Assembly (NCBI GenBank): GCA_023375675.1 | Contig: JALQBC010000022.1 | Coordinates: forward strand, 186,001-250,000 | Length of the DNA stretch: 64,000 nt | Direction: 5' to 3' | From: Cytospora piceicola | Lineage: Eukaryota > Ascomycota > Sordariomycetes > Diaporthales > Cytosporaceae | Part shown: positions 1 through 10,840 of the stretch, in pieces | Layout of the letters: every line of letters starts with the position of its first letter | Position numbering within the stretch: the first letter of the stretch is position 1 | Position numbers and translations under genes: made by a program | The notes under the pieces: generated by a model | Database searches by the model: none | Told to the model about the DNA's origin: nothing | Seen by the model: only the letters and a program-made list of their open reading frames with translations

Positions 1-2
1 AG

Positions 3-167
3 GCGCAGGCGGCGAGCACCGTCAAGGTGTGCGAGATCCCGAGCGACCACCTCTTCTACACGCCGTTTGCGCTGTCGCAGAGGGCCATCGGGGAGATTGC
101 CGGCCAGAGCGCGGAGCTGGTCCGCAGCAGCGATACGGTCAGGGCGAAGCTGATGGCTGGGTCCTGA
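3..167 (+). CDS. C-terminal 54 codons of an unrecognised protein (5' truncated by window edge)
   Basis: One frame stays open from the left edge to a TGA at 165-167, and its codon use (GC-rich third positions) matches the genes further in. The tail reads with clear amphipathic character and includes the stretch HLFYTPFALSQRAIGEIAG. The other two forward frames give Arg/Pro-rich shadow translations. I do not recognise the family from so short a tail and assign no function. The start and most of the gene lie outside the window. The next gene downstream is on the opposite strand, so the two converge across about 570 bp. Confidence 0.55.
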   Translation, partial: AQAASTVKVCEIPSDHLFYTPFALSQRAIGEIAGQSAELVRSSDTVRAKLMAGS

Positions 168-737
168 GAGGTGCGTTGACGGAGTGCACTGCGTTAGAGG
201 TTGTGCAACATGTGCTAACCGAGGTACCCGGACAGTGGATGTGAGAAGTTCTGGATTATATCAGTGTACGTCTAAAGGGTGGGGGGGGATAATGTATGGC
301 TCTCGGTATATATGCATTGGGCGGTGTTAGGTAGGAGTTGTGGGCGCCGTTTTATACGACATGTATATCATCTGTGGGTGGGGACTTTTTTGTTATGTCG
401 GCACAAAAACAATATCGGATCATAACATGTGTGGATACATGGGCTTTAAGAGTAGGAAGCAACAACAGAAAGATATGAACAAACACGTCTGTCACGGATC
501 TTATGGTAGGCGCATCTTGTGTGTGCTCTCCGCTTTCTTTTCTGCTGTCTCGATGATCGCTCAAAAGGGAATAAACCCCAGTCTCAACCAAGGTTCGGCA
601 CATGTGTCGTTACCTCGGGTCTTTTCCCCTGCTGTTCCGACGTCTAGCATGTCTGCCTTTCCCCAGACTTCCCCAAGAAAACTCCTGTTGCCCGTCAACA
701 GGTCCACTGCTGGTGCCAGCTGGGCCTTGCAGGTGCT
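168..737. other. Intergenic spacer between convergent genes
   Basis: About 570 bp separate the plus-strand tail ending at 167 from the minus-strand secreted-protein gene ending at 738. It should hold both 3' UTRs. A poly-G tract lies near 281-289. The open frames here are short and overlap the neighbouring exon, and no RNA gene was recognised. Confidence 0.5.
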
Positions 738-1474
738 CTAGCAAGAGTCATTGTCCTTGAGCCCGACAATGACATTCCAACCACCCGAGTCGAACGCCTG
801 TCCCTGAACCGTGTACTGGTTTTTCTTTTGCTTCAACCGCCGGGTGCAATTATCCTTGACGTGTTCTGGCAACGACTTCAATCAGTATATACTTCCAAGT
901 CGAATGTCTTGGGTATGCGTGTGTGTGTGTGTGTGTGTATGTGTGTGTGTGGAGACACAACCCTCCTACGAAACACGACTATAGAACAAGAATCATGGCG
1001 AATGCTGAACGAGGAGAGTGGGGGGAGGGGGGGGGCAAGAAGAAAAGAAGACGTACGAGTGTAGTCGGCAAGGGTCGACCAGGGGACCTCGACGTCGAAC
1101 TGGTTGTCGTTGCAGGCGTAGATGCCAGAGTTATAGGAGCAGCTGTAGCGGAAGCACCAGCCGCCGCCGCCGTCCTTGTGCCCGAGGGTGGCGTTGCCGC
1201 TGAGGCCCCTGAGGTGCTTGATGCCATCGGCGATGTCGCCAGGTCTGATGATTCTGCCTTGGCTGTATCCTGGAATGTTGCACATGATCTGGGACTGATG
1301 TGGCGGGGTTCGTCAGTTAGCGACACTGTGGAGCGGCAAGTTTGGTCCTCCGGGGAAGGGAGGGGAGCAGGGGAGGAGACGAACTGTGGTTTGGGTGTCT
1401 GAGGAGTTCAGGAAAGTGGCTTCTCCAGCGCCGATGAGGGCGCTGGCGAGTGAGATGAGTGCTAGGGCGCGCAT
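738..1474 (-). CDS. Small secreted six-cysteine protein (candidate effector), 3 exons
   Basis: Exons read 1474-1385, 1288-1057 and 865-738, giving about 149 residues. The first 18 or so (MRALALISLASALIGAGEA) form a signal peptide. The mature part has six cysteines, enough for three disulfides, arranged around a CSYNSGIYACNDN core, a VPWSTLADYTQ segment and a C-terminal GGWNVIVG block ending in Cys. From memory this arrangement is shared by a group of small ascomycete secreted proteins, but I cannot name a validated family. Intron 2 (donor GTACGT, acceptor CCAG at 866) contains a GT microsatellite. The frame is continuous only with these junctions, and the C-terminal exon is supported by its conserved-looking GWNVIVG motif. 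The first donor (GTTCGT) is the weakest call, and acceptor 1 could lie 6 nt upstream in frame. It is probably an apoplastic or surface protein; a role in host interaction is inference. Confidence 0.7.
919..951. repeat. GT/CA dinucleotide microsatellite inside intron 2 of the secreted-protein gene
   Basis: An almost pure GT tract, interrupted once by TAT, lies between the second donor (1056) and third acceptor (866) on the minus strand. Its position in the intron means length changes would not alter the protein but could affect splicing. Confidence 0.9.
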
Positions 1475-1598
1475 GGTGGCGCTGTGTTTGCGGTGGATGT
1501 CGTTGAGTATTGTTGCTAAGAGGTATAGGTTATCGAGGTGTGGAGAGTCTGGGTTATGACCTCGAGGAAATTGGGTGTCGCTTCTTCATCCCCTCGGG

Positions 1599-1606
1599 TT
1601 TATATA
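1599..1606 (-). promoter_or_regulatory. TATA box (TATATAAA) for the small secreted protein gene
   Basis: Reading the minus strand, TATATAAA lies about 125 nt before the ATG at 1474, a plausible core-promoter distance for a fungal gene with a short 5' leader. No transcript evidence is available. Confidence 0.45.
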
Positions 1607-1639
1607 GTAAGTCTCGAGACAGGTGATTTCAAGAAAGTT

Positions 1640-2230
1640 ACAGCGTTCTCTTCAGAGTGATTAGAGCTCCAGAGTGATTAGAGCTTCAGAGTGAATTGAG
1701 CTGTCGTGATTTTTTTTTTCTGGCGACAGTTTCATTCAATAGCTGGGTCTCAGACTCGAGAAACAAGAACCACTACAATATGAGACGAAATCGACGTGAA
1801 TTGTCAAGTTCTCAGGTAGACAGATTTCATCTCTGAATACCAATCATTCACCGCTGTATTAAATACTTTAGTTCAACAAAGAGTATGCTATCGGAAATAT
1901 CGCAAAGTTGCAATTAACAGCTCCAGACTTTCATCGGATGTTTGACTATAGTATACTTTCCTATGAAACGTGGTTAAGGATGTTATTAGTTGGGTGTCGT
2001 TATCAAATTGAGGAGTGACAGTGACGAGCTAAAGGGCAGATGCGTAATACTCACAGCTCGACACTTCACGGACTTGTAAGACTCCTACAATTAAGAGCAA
2101 ATTCTGATGATTAGATGCTAAACTCTGAAATGGAGATATCACCTCACGGAGACATGGCAAAGCACAAGAATAAAACCAGACATGCAATATTGTAGCAAAA
2201 TGCAAGTCTTATTTTTTGGCGCCTATATAT
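1640..2230. other. AT-rich spacer without recognisable genes
   Basis: About 600 bp between the secreted-protein promoter and the 3' end of the protease are much richer in A+T than the flanking genes, with stops in all frames. The short tandem 'cagagtgattagagctt' motif near 1650-1690 is the only structure seen. This could be a decayed, RIP-affected element or simply an AT-rich intergenic region. Confidence 0.4.
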
Positions 2231-2397
2231 GACAAGAGCTACAGGATCAGATGATGGGGGTTATGTACAGTCGATGAGAAAAGTAAATTCACAGAAGTGT
2301 TCTCGCCACACGCCTGGGGTTCTCATTCCCAACGAGAAGGCACCCGTCCAGCCTCACTGCGCCTCACTGCAGAGACGGAGAGGAAAAAGAGAGACGC

Positions 2398-3861
2398 TTA
2401 GGCCTTCTGGGCCCAACCCAGAGAGGGGGTGTCGCCGTTGAAGACGACGTAGGCGGCCTTGAGGGCGACATCACCGTAGATGTTGAGGCCGATGTCAGTG
2501 GAGGGCTGCAGGCCGCCGAAGCAAGTGTTGCCGATGGCGGCGCCGTAGTTCATGTACTCGGCGGGGATGGTGATGGTGGCACTGCCGACGCCGAAGGTGA
2601 AGTCGGGCAGGGTGGCGTCGCAGCTGAAGACCCAGCCACCGAGGAGGAGGGAGTGCTGATGAACAACAGTGTCAGCGGGGGGCGAAATGGTAAGCCAGAG
2701 AGAGAGAGAGAGATAGACACGGCTGGGATTAAAAATCACTTACGCTGGCACCCTCAACCTGGGCGTAGTAGGCGCTGTTCACGGCGGCGGGGAGGTACAG
2801 CAGGGTCGTGCCGGTGTCAGCAATACCGGTGATGGAGCTGTCGACAAACTTGTTGTCGCCGACCTGGTAGCCGGTGCTGGTGAACTTCCAGTAGCCGGGC
2901 GTCTTGGTTACTTTCGTGTAGGTCAGGTTGCCATCGTAAGCGGTGTCATCGATGAAGCCAAAGTCGTAAGTACCAGCTGCGGAGGGAGGTTAGCGACCAT
3001 CGAGGTCTGGCAGTAGGTTAGGGGGAATGGTTGCTCATCACTCACGCTCGTTGTGCTTGAGGTTGGCACAGAAGACGGGCTCGTCGAAGGACTTGATAGC
3101 GTTGGACCTGTGAGAAACGTCCACATTAAACCGTGTGCTTCAAAGGTCAGGTTGGGAAGGACTCCTTACCAGAAAGTGGACTGGGACTTGGGGGAGACCG
3201 TGTTCAGGCTGTCGAAGCCAAGGCCGAGAAGACCGTCCATGTCAGTCTCGGAAGTGAAGGACGACGAGACAGTCTCGGCAGCCTCAACAGCCTGGCTGGT
3301 GACAGTCACACCGCCGATCTCGACCACATCGGTGTAGACAACACCGTTGGAGGAGGAACCATCACCGTAGGAGATGTCCCAGGTGTAGCCGGACAGCTTC
3401 TTGGCGGTGGAGGAGTCGCCGGGGGTGTAGACGTCCTGGCCGTTGACGTCGGCCGCGGCCGTCAGGCTGGAGAAGACCCAGAGGTCGGAGGAGCCGGTGT
3501 CGAAGTCCAGGTTGAGGACCTGGGCCGGGGTTCCGATGGACACGGGGGTGATGTAGGCGTCGTCGTAGGTGTCCTCGGGGGTGGTGGTGGCGCTGCCCTG
3601 TTCACGGCGCAGGAGCTTCTCGTAGCTCATGCCGGTGGAGTTGGCGACGGCCGAGGCCAGCCACTCCGGGACGGGGGTCTTGTACTTCAGGTACGTCTTG
3701 TAGACGGACAGGGGCCCATTCTTCTGGTAGTTGTCGCGCTTGACCTGCTTGATGCTGGCCCGGCCCTTCTTGAGGTTATCAAGCTTGTTGGTGGCCGGGA
3801 TGGCGGAGGCGACCGCGGCGCCGGCGAGGGCGGCCACGAGGAGGGCGTTGGCGGCGACCAT
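2398..3861 (-). CDS. Secreted endothiapepsin-like aspartic protease (peptidase A1), 4 exons
   Basis: Exons 3861-3170, 3107-3046, 2976-2744 and 2655-2398 join in frame to 414 residues, the usual size for fungal pepsin-like zymogens. Residues 1-19 form a signal peptide, followed by a propeptide to about residue 89 ([11 protein letters not shown]). The two catalytic aspartates are D121 in DTGSSDLW and D305 in the [11 protein letters not shown] block. The flap segment [10 protein letters not shown] and the C-terminal [14 protein letters not shown] block are typical of endothiapepsin and aspergillopepsin. All introns have GT-AG ends (donors GTAAGG, GTGAGT, GTAAGT). The enzyme should be exported, self-activate at acid pH and degrade extracellular protein. 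A longer upstream in-frame Met exists near 4011, but it lacks a signal peptide, so the start at 3861 was chosen. The cutinase is the next gene upstream, on the same strand. Confidence 0.93.
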
Positions 3862-4027
3862 CTTGTTCGCTGGGTGTGCCGAGAGAAGAGATGGAGGGAT
3901 ACGAACTGAAGACTTGGCTACCGGTGATGTCAGGGAAGGGGAAGACGAGCTTTGGACCACAGCGAGCGAAGTGTAGAAGCTGACCTGAGACACTTCTGGG
4001 CAACATCTCATGGGGATCTATGCTCGG

Positions 4028-4033
4028 TTTATA
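4028..4033 (-). promoter_or_regulatory. TATA box (TATAAA) for the aspartic protease gene
   Basis: TATAAA on the minus strand lies about 170 nt before the protease ATG at 3861, within a GGATATAAACC context. It is the only good TATA match in that interval. Confidence 0.45.
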
Positions 4034-4850
4034 TCCTCGAGCCTTGCCCGCCGAAAGGGTGGATCGCGATCGTCCATGGTGAGCGCAGGAGCTGAGCAGA
4101 CCTGCATATCACCTGAGCTTCCAATCAGCTCGAGAAAGAGCGAGAGAGCTCAGAAGGTCCTGTTAGTGAGCTTCCAAGAAAAGAAGCTCAGGTCGTGCTA
4201 AGGACTGGTGTCTCCATTATTCCACTGCCAGCTCGTCCTTCCAGTGTCTCCATAAGGCCAACATGCCTTGGAGGAGAATACCACCTTCTCTGTGCTGGAA
4301 CGGCGAATCGTACTATTACTACCGGTACCAAGAGTGACCGTTGCATGTGCTGGTAGGAGAGACCCGCGGGCGCCATGTGAACCCTTGGGAAGTGTGGCTC
4401 GGCGTGGTAGGTAGACCTGAAGGTGTTAGTCCGATTCCCAGTCTGTCAGTACATAGTACATGGGTACACATACAATTATTCCTCGGGGACTCGGGGATAT
4501 CACACGACGACGTGACAATCTGTACGTATGTCCAACATTCAGCTTCCACTTTGAAACACCCTGGTAGCGAATGAGCCCATGTCGTGATAGCTGTGGGATT
4601 GGCAGAAACTGGGGCTCTGGGGACTTTCGGCACTTGATATTCTTAAGACCTCCCGGATTGGTCATGGCCAAGGCAACAATGCAACTCCGTTCCTTGTGTC
4701 AATCCCGGCCGTGGGTCCCCTGCGGCTGATAAGCCGATATCACCATTATATGTCGGGGCCTGTTGCTGCTTATTGCTGTACTGATGCGCACTTGGTTCTG
4801 GAATATTTTCCCCTCGTCTTCAACACCCACCCCAAAGAGTTGGGCACCAG

Positions 4851-4894
4851 AATGGCACCAGAATGGCACTCGAATGGCACTCGAATGGCGCTAG
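4851..4894. repeat. 11-bp tandem repeat, four copies
   Basis: Four consecutive units of AATGGCACYMG (the last one AATGGCGCTAG) are visible by direct reading. It lies in noncoding DNA between the protease and cutinase genes. No function is evident. Confidence 0.9.
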
Positions 4895-6334
4895 GGCGCT
4901 CACTCGATTACGGTAGAGTTGCATCTAAGCTTGCGGGGAAAGCATGTCTATCCGGACTCCGGAGTGGGCTGGGAGGCCTTGGGGACATTGTGTACTACCT
5001 AGTATATACTCTGTGTACATAGGAACAGTGTTTCCACAAGTCATAGATCGAGATGGACTTGATTGTGGGGAGCGGCCATGGTCGGATGACAAGTGGATGG
5101 AGTCCATCACAAGTGATAGTCAGCATGATCCGCTGAGTGCTCAGGCAATCCTACCGTTCAGCCGTTCTCTAGGACTCGCTTGTGGGCTCGGATAGGACAG
5201 AATGCAGTTGCTGTAATTACTTCTGCTGTGCATTGTGGCAAAAACAACATGGAGCAGAGCTTCCAAAAAGATGCAGGCCAATGAAGGAAGGTGTTTGTAG
5301 ATTGTGTGGGGTTCCAAGTCGCGAGGAGGCTCAGATGCACACTCGGCTTATTAATACCTCATACATCTCAAGACAAAGTCCAGTTCATCGTTGTGACAGT
5401 GCCACAATTGTGCTGCATTATTCGCCTGCTAGAGGCAGGTAGGTGTTTGGTTATGCTGAATATTCAGCTGAGACGGCACGACACAATCCGCCGACGTATC
5501 CAGACATCTTTCCCACGTGCAACAGAGGCAGCTTGTGTCCGAAAAGGTCGATGAAACGTGGCGTGTTAGTGGCCTTCCATATTCGAAACCATCTGCAATT
5601 CTAGCCCAGTGAAAAGTGTCGGGAAAAAGCAAACCTTAACTATATTTGGAACGCGGTCTGTGCCTTAGATACTCGGCACTTATACTATGTATACTTACAA
5701 ATAACTAGACCGTTCTGCCAGCGGAAGGACAAATCCAGATGTCAATAATTAACCACACAGCACTATTACTTTCCAGATGTCTTCAACTCGAGACCGTAGG
5801 CATGCTTGTAATGAGATCCCAGTCCTATATTCATGAACAATAGTATTCCAGCACCTGGGCAACGTTCATAAAATATACTCGTTTCTCAGGGTCGGTTATA
5901 AGAAACCCTAACACAAGCCAGGCTTAAAGCTTCGTCACCCTCGATATTGGAAGAGCTCAATATCAGCAGCATTGTGCCTCTTCTCTGAGAACGGATTGTT
6001 CACAACATAAGAAGACGGTGATAGTTCTTGACTCAGTAGCATGCTTTTAACAGCTCGTACTTATTAAGCGATAGAATTAGATGCAACTGTCTGATAGACC
6101 GCCACAACAAAACCACAAGACTAATTACAATACTAATCCATACATATGATTAGTACGGAGTAATAAGGAGGGTCCGATTATATCATTCCAATCTCGGAGG
6201 GAGGAGGGGCGTCGTCGATGTGATAGTTTGATAAATAATTTCCGCAGATAGACAACTTCCTCAGAACCCGCAACGATATTGACATTATGAAATATTGAAA
6301 TATGGGTAATTATTAAAAAAAATCCGGGCTGTCC

Positions 6335-7159
6335 CTAATATCCTAGTTCCGCAGCAACCCAGGCAGCGGCCTCTGGGGCATCATCTTGGTAGTTCAGATG
6401 CTCAAGCGTGATGAGATCAAGGTGCAAGCAGATGCCATCAAGAAGGTGGCATATAACGTGAACTTTACTGCTGGGGATTTTGCCAACAGCCTCGAGGTTG
6501 TCTGGGTCTCCAAAGATGAGAACTATAACACGTCAGTTACTGTAAAAGCCGATTACAATATCAGGAGTGTAATATTTGGAATAATCTTACCAGCGGACAC
6601 AAAGTTGGTCACGTCAGAAGAGAGCTTGTTGGCAGCATTGTGAACGAGCTGTCCACCCTGCGAGTATCCGGACAAGACGAGTTTAGTCTCGGGACACTGC
6701 GTGTAGGCCTAGACACACAGAATATAAGATCAGCCAACCATGTTCACCAGGTCACTACCCCAAACCCCCGACCGCGTCTTGATCTCCACGTACCAGCGTT
6801 GCAAGCTCGGCCATGGAGGCACTTCCAGTGGCGTCGCCCCCCTCCAGGAACCCGGTCACATCGGCAGTGTAGTTGACTCCCTGGGCAGCAAGGTTGCCCG
6901 AGCCCACCAGGGCAGCGAGGTCGTTGAGGAACAGCGGCCCCACGTCGGTGGACTCGCCGATGTTGCCCTCCTGGCCCGTCCCCCGGGCAAAGATGACCGT
7001 CACATCACGGCACGCCGTCCCGTCGACCAGCTGGTCGGCATACACCTCGGTGTAGTTGCGGCGGGCCAGGGAGTGGGCCGTCATGCCACTGGTCGGGGCC
7101 GCCGCGGCGAAACCCAGCACGCTCAGCAGGAGCGGTACGAGGGTTGAGACAGACTTCAT
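6335..7159 (-). CDS. Secreted cutinase (alpha/beta hydrolase), 3 exons
   Basis: Exons 7159-6794, 6708-6591 and 6522-6335 give 223 residues, the normal cutinase length. The N-terminus MKSVSTLVPLLLSVLGFAAA is a signal peptide. The family block ACRDVTVIFARGTGQ(E) follows, with the oxyanion region after it. The catalytic serine is S138 in GYSQGG. The predicted catalytic Asp190 lies between Cys186 and Cys193, and His203 is in EHLNY. Cutinases hydrolyse ester bonds of plant cutin and of short acyl esters outside the cell. Introns show clean signals (GTACGT donor and CTAG acceptor for intron 1; GTAAGA and TATAG for intron 2). Nothing is truncated. Together with the neighbouring protease and small secreted protein it makes a plant-associated or saprotrophic lifestyle likely, though that is inference. 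Confidence 0.92.
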
Positions 7160-10100
7160 GTTGTCTAAGGCTCCGGCGATGATCCAGGGAAAAGTGGGTA
7201 GGGAGGAACTCAGAGGGTGAAAGAGGGACTTGAGCCGGGGGCTTCTGGTGCTACCGGATACAGCTGACCATGGCTGCCCCAGACCCTCGAGGAGGATGGT
7301 AATATTTATGCGTCCCCGGGGCCTCGCTCAGCTCTGACCCGGCAGGACGTTGGGGCCACAACAGAAGGATCCTCCTCCTCTCCTCCGGATGAACCATGGA
7401 TCGCGCTACGCTTTTCGCGAGGGTGTATAATCCGTACAACCGTACAGTCCACACGGACTAGAGTTGTTAGTTCGGCCCGTGTTCCATGGTCTCTGATTGG
7501 AAGCCTGGGAGGGAACTACCCCATAGATACGAGATGTACATCTGAGTACGAGAGATGTTCTCCTGGGAGAATGTGGCAGACTTCTAGAAGACAACCCCAC
7601 ATGTGGAGCGGACTAACAGCAAGTAAACTTTGTGGACTGTACTATCGAAGTGCCCGCGTCCGTGTGTGAAAAGCCATGTCCTGCCCATTACGGCTTCCCC
7701 GGAGATTAGCTGCCCCAAGTGTCCAGAACTCCCATATCACCCCACCATCTTCGACCGTTTCAGCTTGGTCTTGGGGTCGAAGGGCGTCGGCTTGGAGACT
7801 GTTTCCATCTTCGGACGGTAAGTAGCGTCATGTGTACAATATCCATTTAAGGAAAGACGCCAGAGAGGTGAATCATCAACCCGAAAGCAGACGGCCAACT
7901 AGTCTTTTCGTATAAGCCGTACAGTCTACTTCGGTTGGCTAACACACCACCGTGCCCATGGCCCAGACGTTATAAGCCCTCCTCAGATCCGGAATTGCCG
8001 TAAGGTCCACATACTTACACGAGACACGCGTTCCTCAGCTGTTGACGGTTCTGTCTTTGCTGGGCTCACATTCACTGGGATGTCGTCTTCTATGCCCAGG
8101 TGTGGGGAGGTGAGAAACTAGTTCGTCCAGTCTCAGCTGTAAAACTTTGCTTACAAATGGGATATCAGAGGCCTTGCGACCTAGCATCCCGGTATCTTTG
8201 TGGTTATCGCGAGTCCTGGGAATGGTGTTTTCTAGGATGTTGAGAATATGATTAGGTAACTTCAGAGGGAAATCCCGTAGCTCGTAGATTTTGAAGCTAC
8301 CCACACGAATGCCTTGGCGGGACCGTACGGTGCGGGTCAAGGTATTTGTAAACTTGAATTGGTTCTGGAAGTGGAGGAATGTCCATCCGGTGTACCCGCG
8401 TGCTCTTACAAAGCTTCTCACCTTGCTGCTGTCAGCAGCATGGCCTGTATTACAGGTGTTTCTTCTTACATCCATCCCCATGGCTCGAATAGACAAAAAT
8501 TGCAGGTCTTGTTTCAACGAAACCTTGATGTTGAGTAGAGGAGCACAACATCTCGCAGAGGACGTATAATCAAGCTGAGAGCAGCTTGGGAAGGGTTGGG
8601 CTGCCTCGGTTTGTTGTTTTTTTTGGTCCTCCTCTATTTGCATTCCTTTAACTACTCAAGTACTTAAATGTTGATATCAATATTAAATTCGCTTGACTGA
8701 TATGTGATTAGAATCACGATAGAGAAGTACACTAATTATGGACTTATATAATGTCCTGGCTTCTGTTAAAGGTATAATTTTATCAGTTATTTCGTGCAAC
8801 CTGTAATTTCAACCTATAATTACTTTCAGGTGGAGTGCAGTGCCACGATGGAAGTCCAAGCAACATACTAAATAACTTTGGAAGCAAATTTAGACCAGGG
8901 TATGAATATGGAATACTCAGATCCTATCACTAAGAAGCTGATGACAAGCAGAATCTGTCATTAGTTATAAATCATCTTAGGGATTTAGAGTCCAGGCTAA
9001 GTTATATGCTGGAATGTAAGGAATATATAAATGTATACAGCTAGAAGGCCCACGGTTTATAACCAGAGGATAATGTAGGTATAAATAGGAATTCACCCTT
9101 TAATTACTTGATGCTAAACAACAGGGCTCACTTGTAGTTATTGCCCTGTCGATACAGAGCCGAAGGTGCAGAAAGAGACAGGAGAACTGACTGGTGACGG
9201 GTGAAGCGGTTATACTCCAGATGTCCCCAGATTGTCTTAGCCACTTTCAATGTTACCTACTGGAGTAGATATGTATATAGCTTCTTACATTGATTGATAG
9301 GTATATACTGAATCAAACTTTAGGTATTTTGTGATTCTTATATTAATTCAAGTCTTTATAATCATAACAAACACTGAAGACAATGTATTTAGAAAGCGAG
9401 GCCGGGATAACAACCTTTAAAACGAGTGCTCGTCTGTAACTTTGAATGACAGAAGACCACTCTATAATACGATATGGTTGATTGGATCATTCCTAAGACC
9501 TGCAGCTGGTTACTGGTTATATATAACAGCCCATATATTATCTGCCCTCTTCCTCACTAAAATATAAATGGCTGGGGTGGCCGGACTACTAACTATCCTG
9601 AGCATCGTTGTGAAGTTACTAGTCCTGATGCATTTTCCTAACCACGAAGCCTACTTATGTACATATTCGTAGGTCGGTATTTACATGAGATATAGGATAG
9701 GATGCCGTATTATAAAGAGTAAGAGCCTACGAGCAAGCGGTTGTGAACCGAGATCAGGAAGGTAGGATATAGTCCCTCACATAGGGCTCCTAAAGAGAAT
9801 CCCAAAGAGGATATGGATACCAACGCAGATAAAGATTAAAGGTGGATCATATAAAAGACAACTACTCCAACTCCAGACACAGGTTTGCCCTCCCCGGGGT
9901 GTACCTCTTCGAACCTTATCCACCCTTACCGACCCTTGTTCTGTCCCTATGCTTAGGCCTACAGACGTTGTTGTTCAGTGATACAAAACCACGGTGAAAT
10001 GAACAGCACGTTCATGTGCCAAAACTGCTCTGGACTGGAACCTTCAAGTTGGTGGCCCGCCTGTACGGCTCATGAGAAACCGGCCTAAAAAAGGCAATAT

Positions 10101-10259
10101 GGCCCATCCATAGTTCCGGGCCTTCTACCAAACGCCATCCCAATGCATGCAATACAAGACTCTTCTGTGAACGTGCACCTTCTATCTTGCGTCATAAACG
10201 TCTGTCCGAGGTTCTCCAACGCCCCCAGCTGGGAGCGCAGCCGCATCGCCGTCGGTGCT
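7160..10259. other. Gene-poor interval with an AT-rich block at about 8650-9870
   Basis: About 3.1 kb with no gene I can support. A 202-codon minus-strand frame at 8035-8643 is the longest. It is Arg/Lys/Ser-rich, matches no family I recognise, and ends in a low-complexity Gln/Lys start, so I leave it as a doubtful ORF. From about 8650 to 9870 the sequence is strongly AT-rich, full of TA-containing words and stops in every frame, as expected of an old repeat decayed by RIP-type C-to-T change or of AT-rich spacer. No terminal repeats or transposase fragments were seen. Confidence 0.45.
7301..7308 (-). promoter_or_regulatory. TATA-like element for the cutinase gene
   Basis: On the minus strand ATAAATATT lies about 142 nt before the cutinase ATG, spaced like the TATA boxes of the two other secreted-protein genes in this block. 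Confidence 0.35.
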
Positions 10260-10804
10260 CTATACCATGAAAGACTCGCCACATCCACATTGCTCCTCTG
10301 CAGAGAGTATACCGGTTAGCTTCAAGTGACTCACACGGAGGGAGAGAGGGTGGACGTCGACAGAGTGTACTCACTAATATTAGGGTTCCTGAACACGAAT
10401 CTCTGGTTCAGCTTGTCCTCGACCCAGTCCATCTCACTGCCGATGATACTGAACAGGGCCTTGCTGTCTATCAGGACCTTGACGCCGTCCTGCTCCACCG
10501 TCTCGTCGAATGCGCCCGCCTTGTCGACGTACTCCAGGTGGTAGGCCAGTCCACTGCACCCCCTGTTGCGCACGCCAACCTTGATCAGCTTGGGGTCGGG
10601 CTGGTCGAGCATCGCGTACAGCCGCTCGACGGCCGTGGGTGTGAGCTTCATGGCAGCCTTGCGAGCTCGTAGCTTGGAGCGGGGTCTCGGCTTCGGGGTG
10701 CCTGTAGCGGCTTCTGGTGTAGGGGCGGCGGCGGCGGCGGCTGATGATTTCGAGGATGGCTCCGTTCGAGGTGCCTGTTCTTGGTGTTGGGGTGTTGTTG
10801 ATGG

Positions 10805-10840
<36 letters not shown>

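Larger units (their letters stand above)
3862..6334. other. Protease upstream region and long spacer to the cutinase gene
   Basis: About 2.5 kb between the protease start and the cutinase stop. Open frames are all under about 110 codons and resemble no family I know. The first few hundred bases contain the protease promoter. About 5640-6330 is AT-rich with many stops. A four-copy 11-bp tandem repeat lies at 4851-4894. No tRNA or rRNA was recognised. Confidence 0.5.

Noticed and set aside
919..951. GT repeat as a coding His-Thr tract of the secreted protein
   Set aside because: Reading through it requires ignoring the GTACGT donor at 1056 and loses the conserved GWNVIVG terminal exon; it is better explained as intronic.
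3133..3909. 258-codon plus-strand Gly/Val-rich ORF
   Set aside because: Antisense to exon 1 of the aspartic protease; a typical GC3-driven shadow frame.
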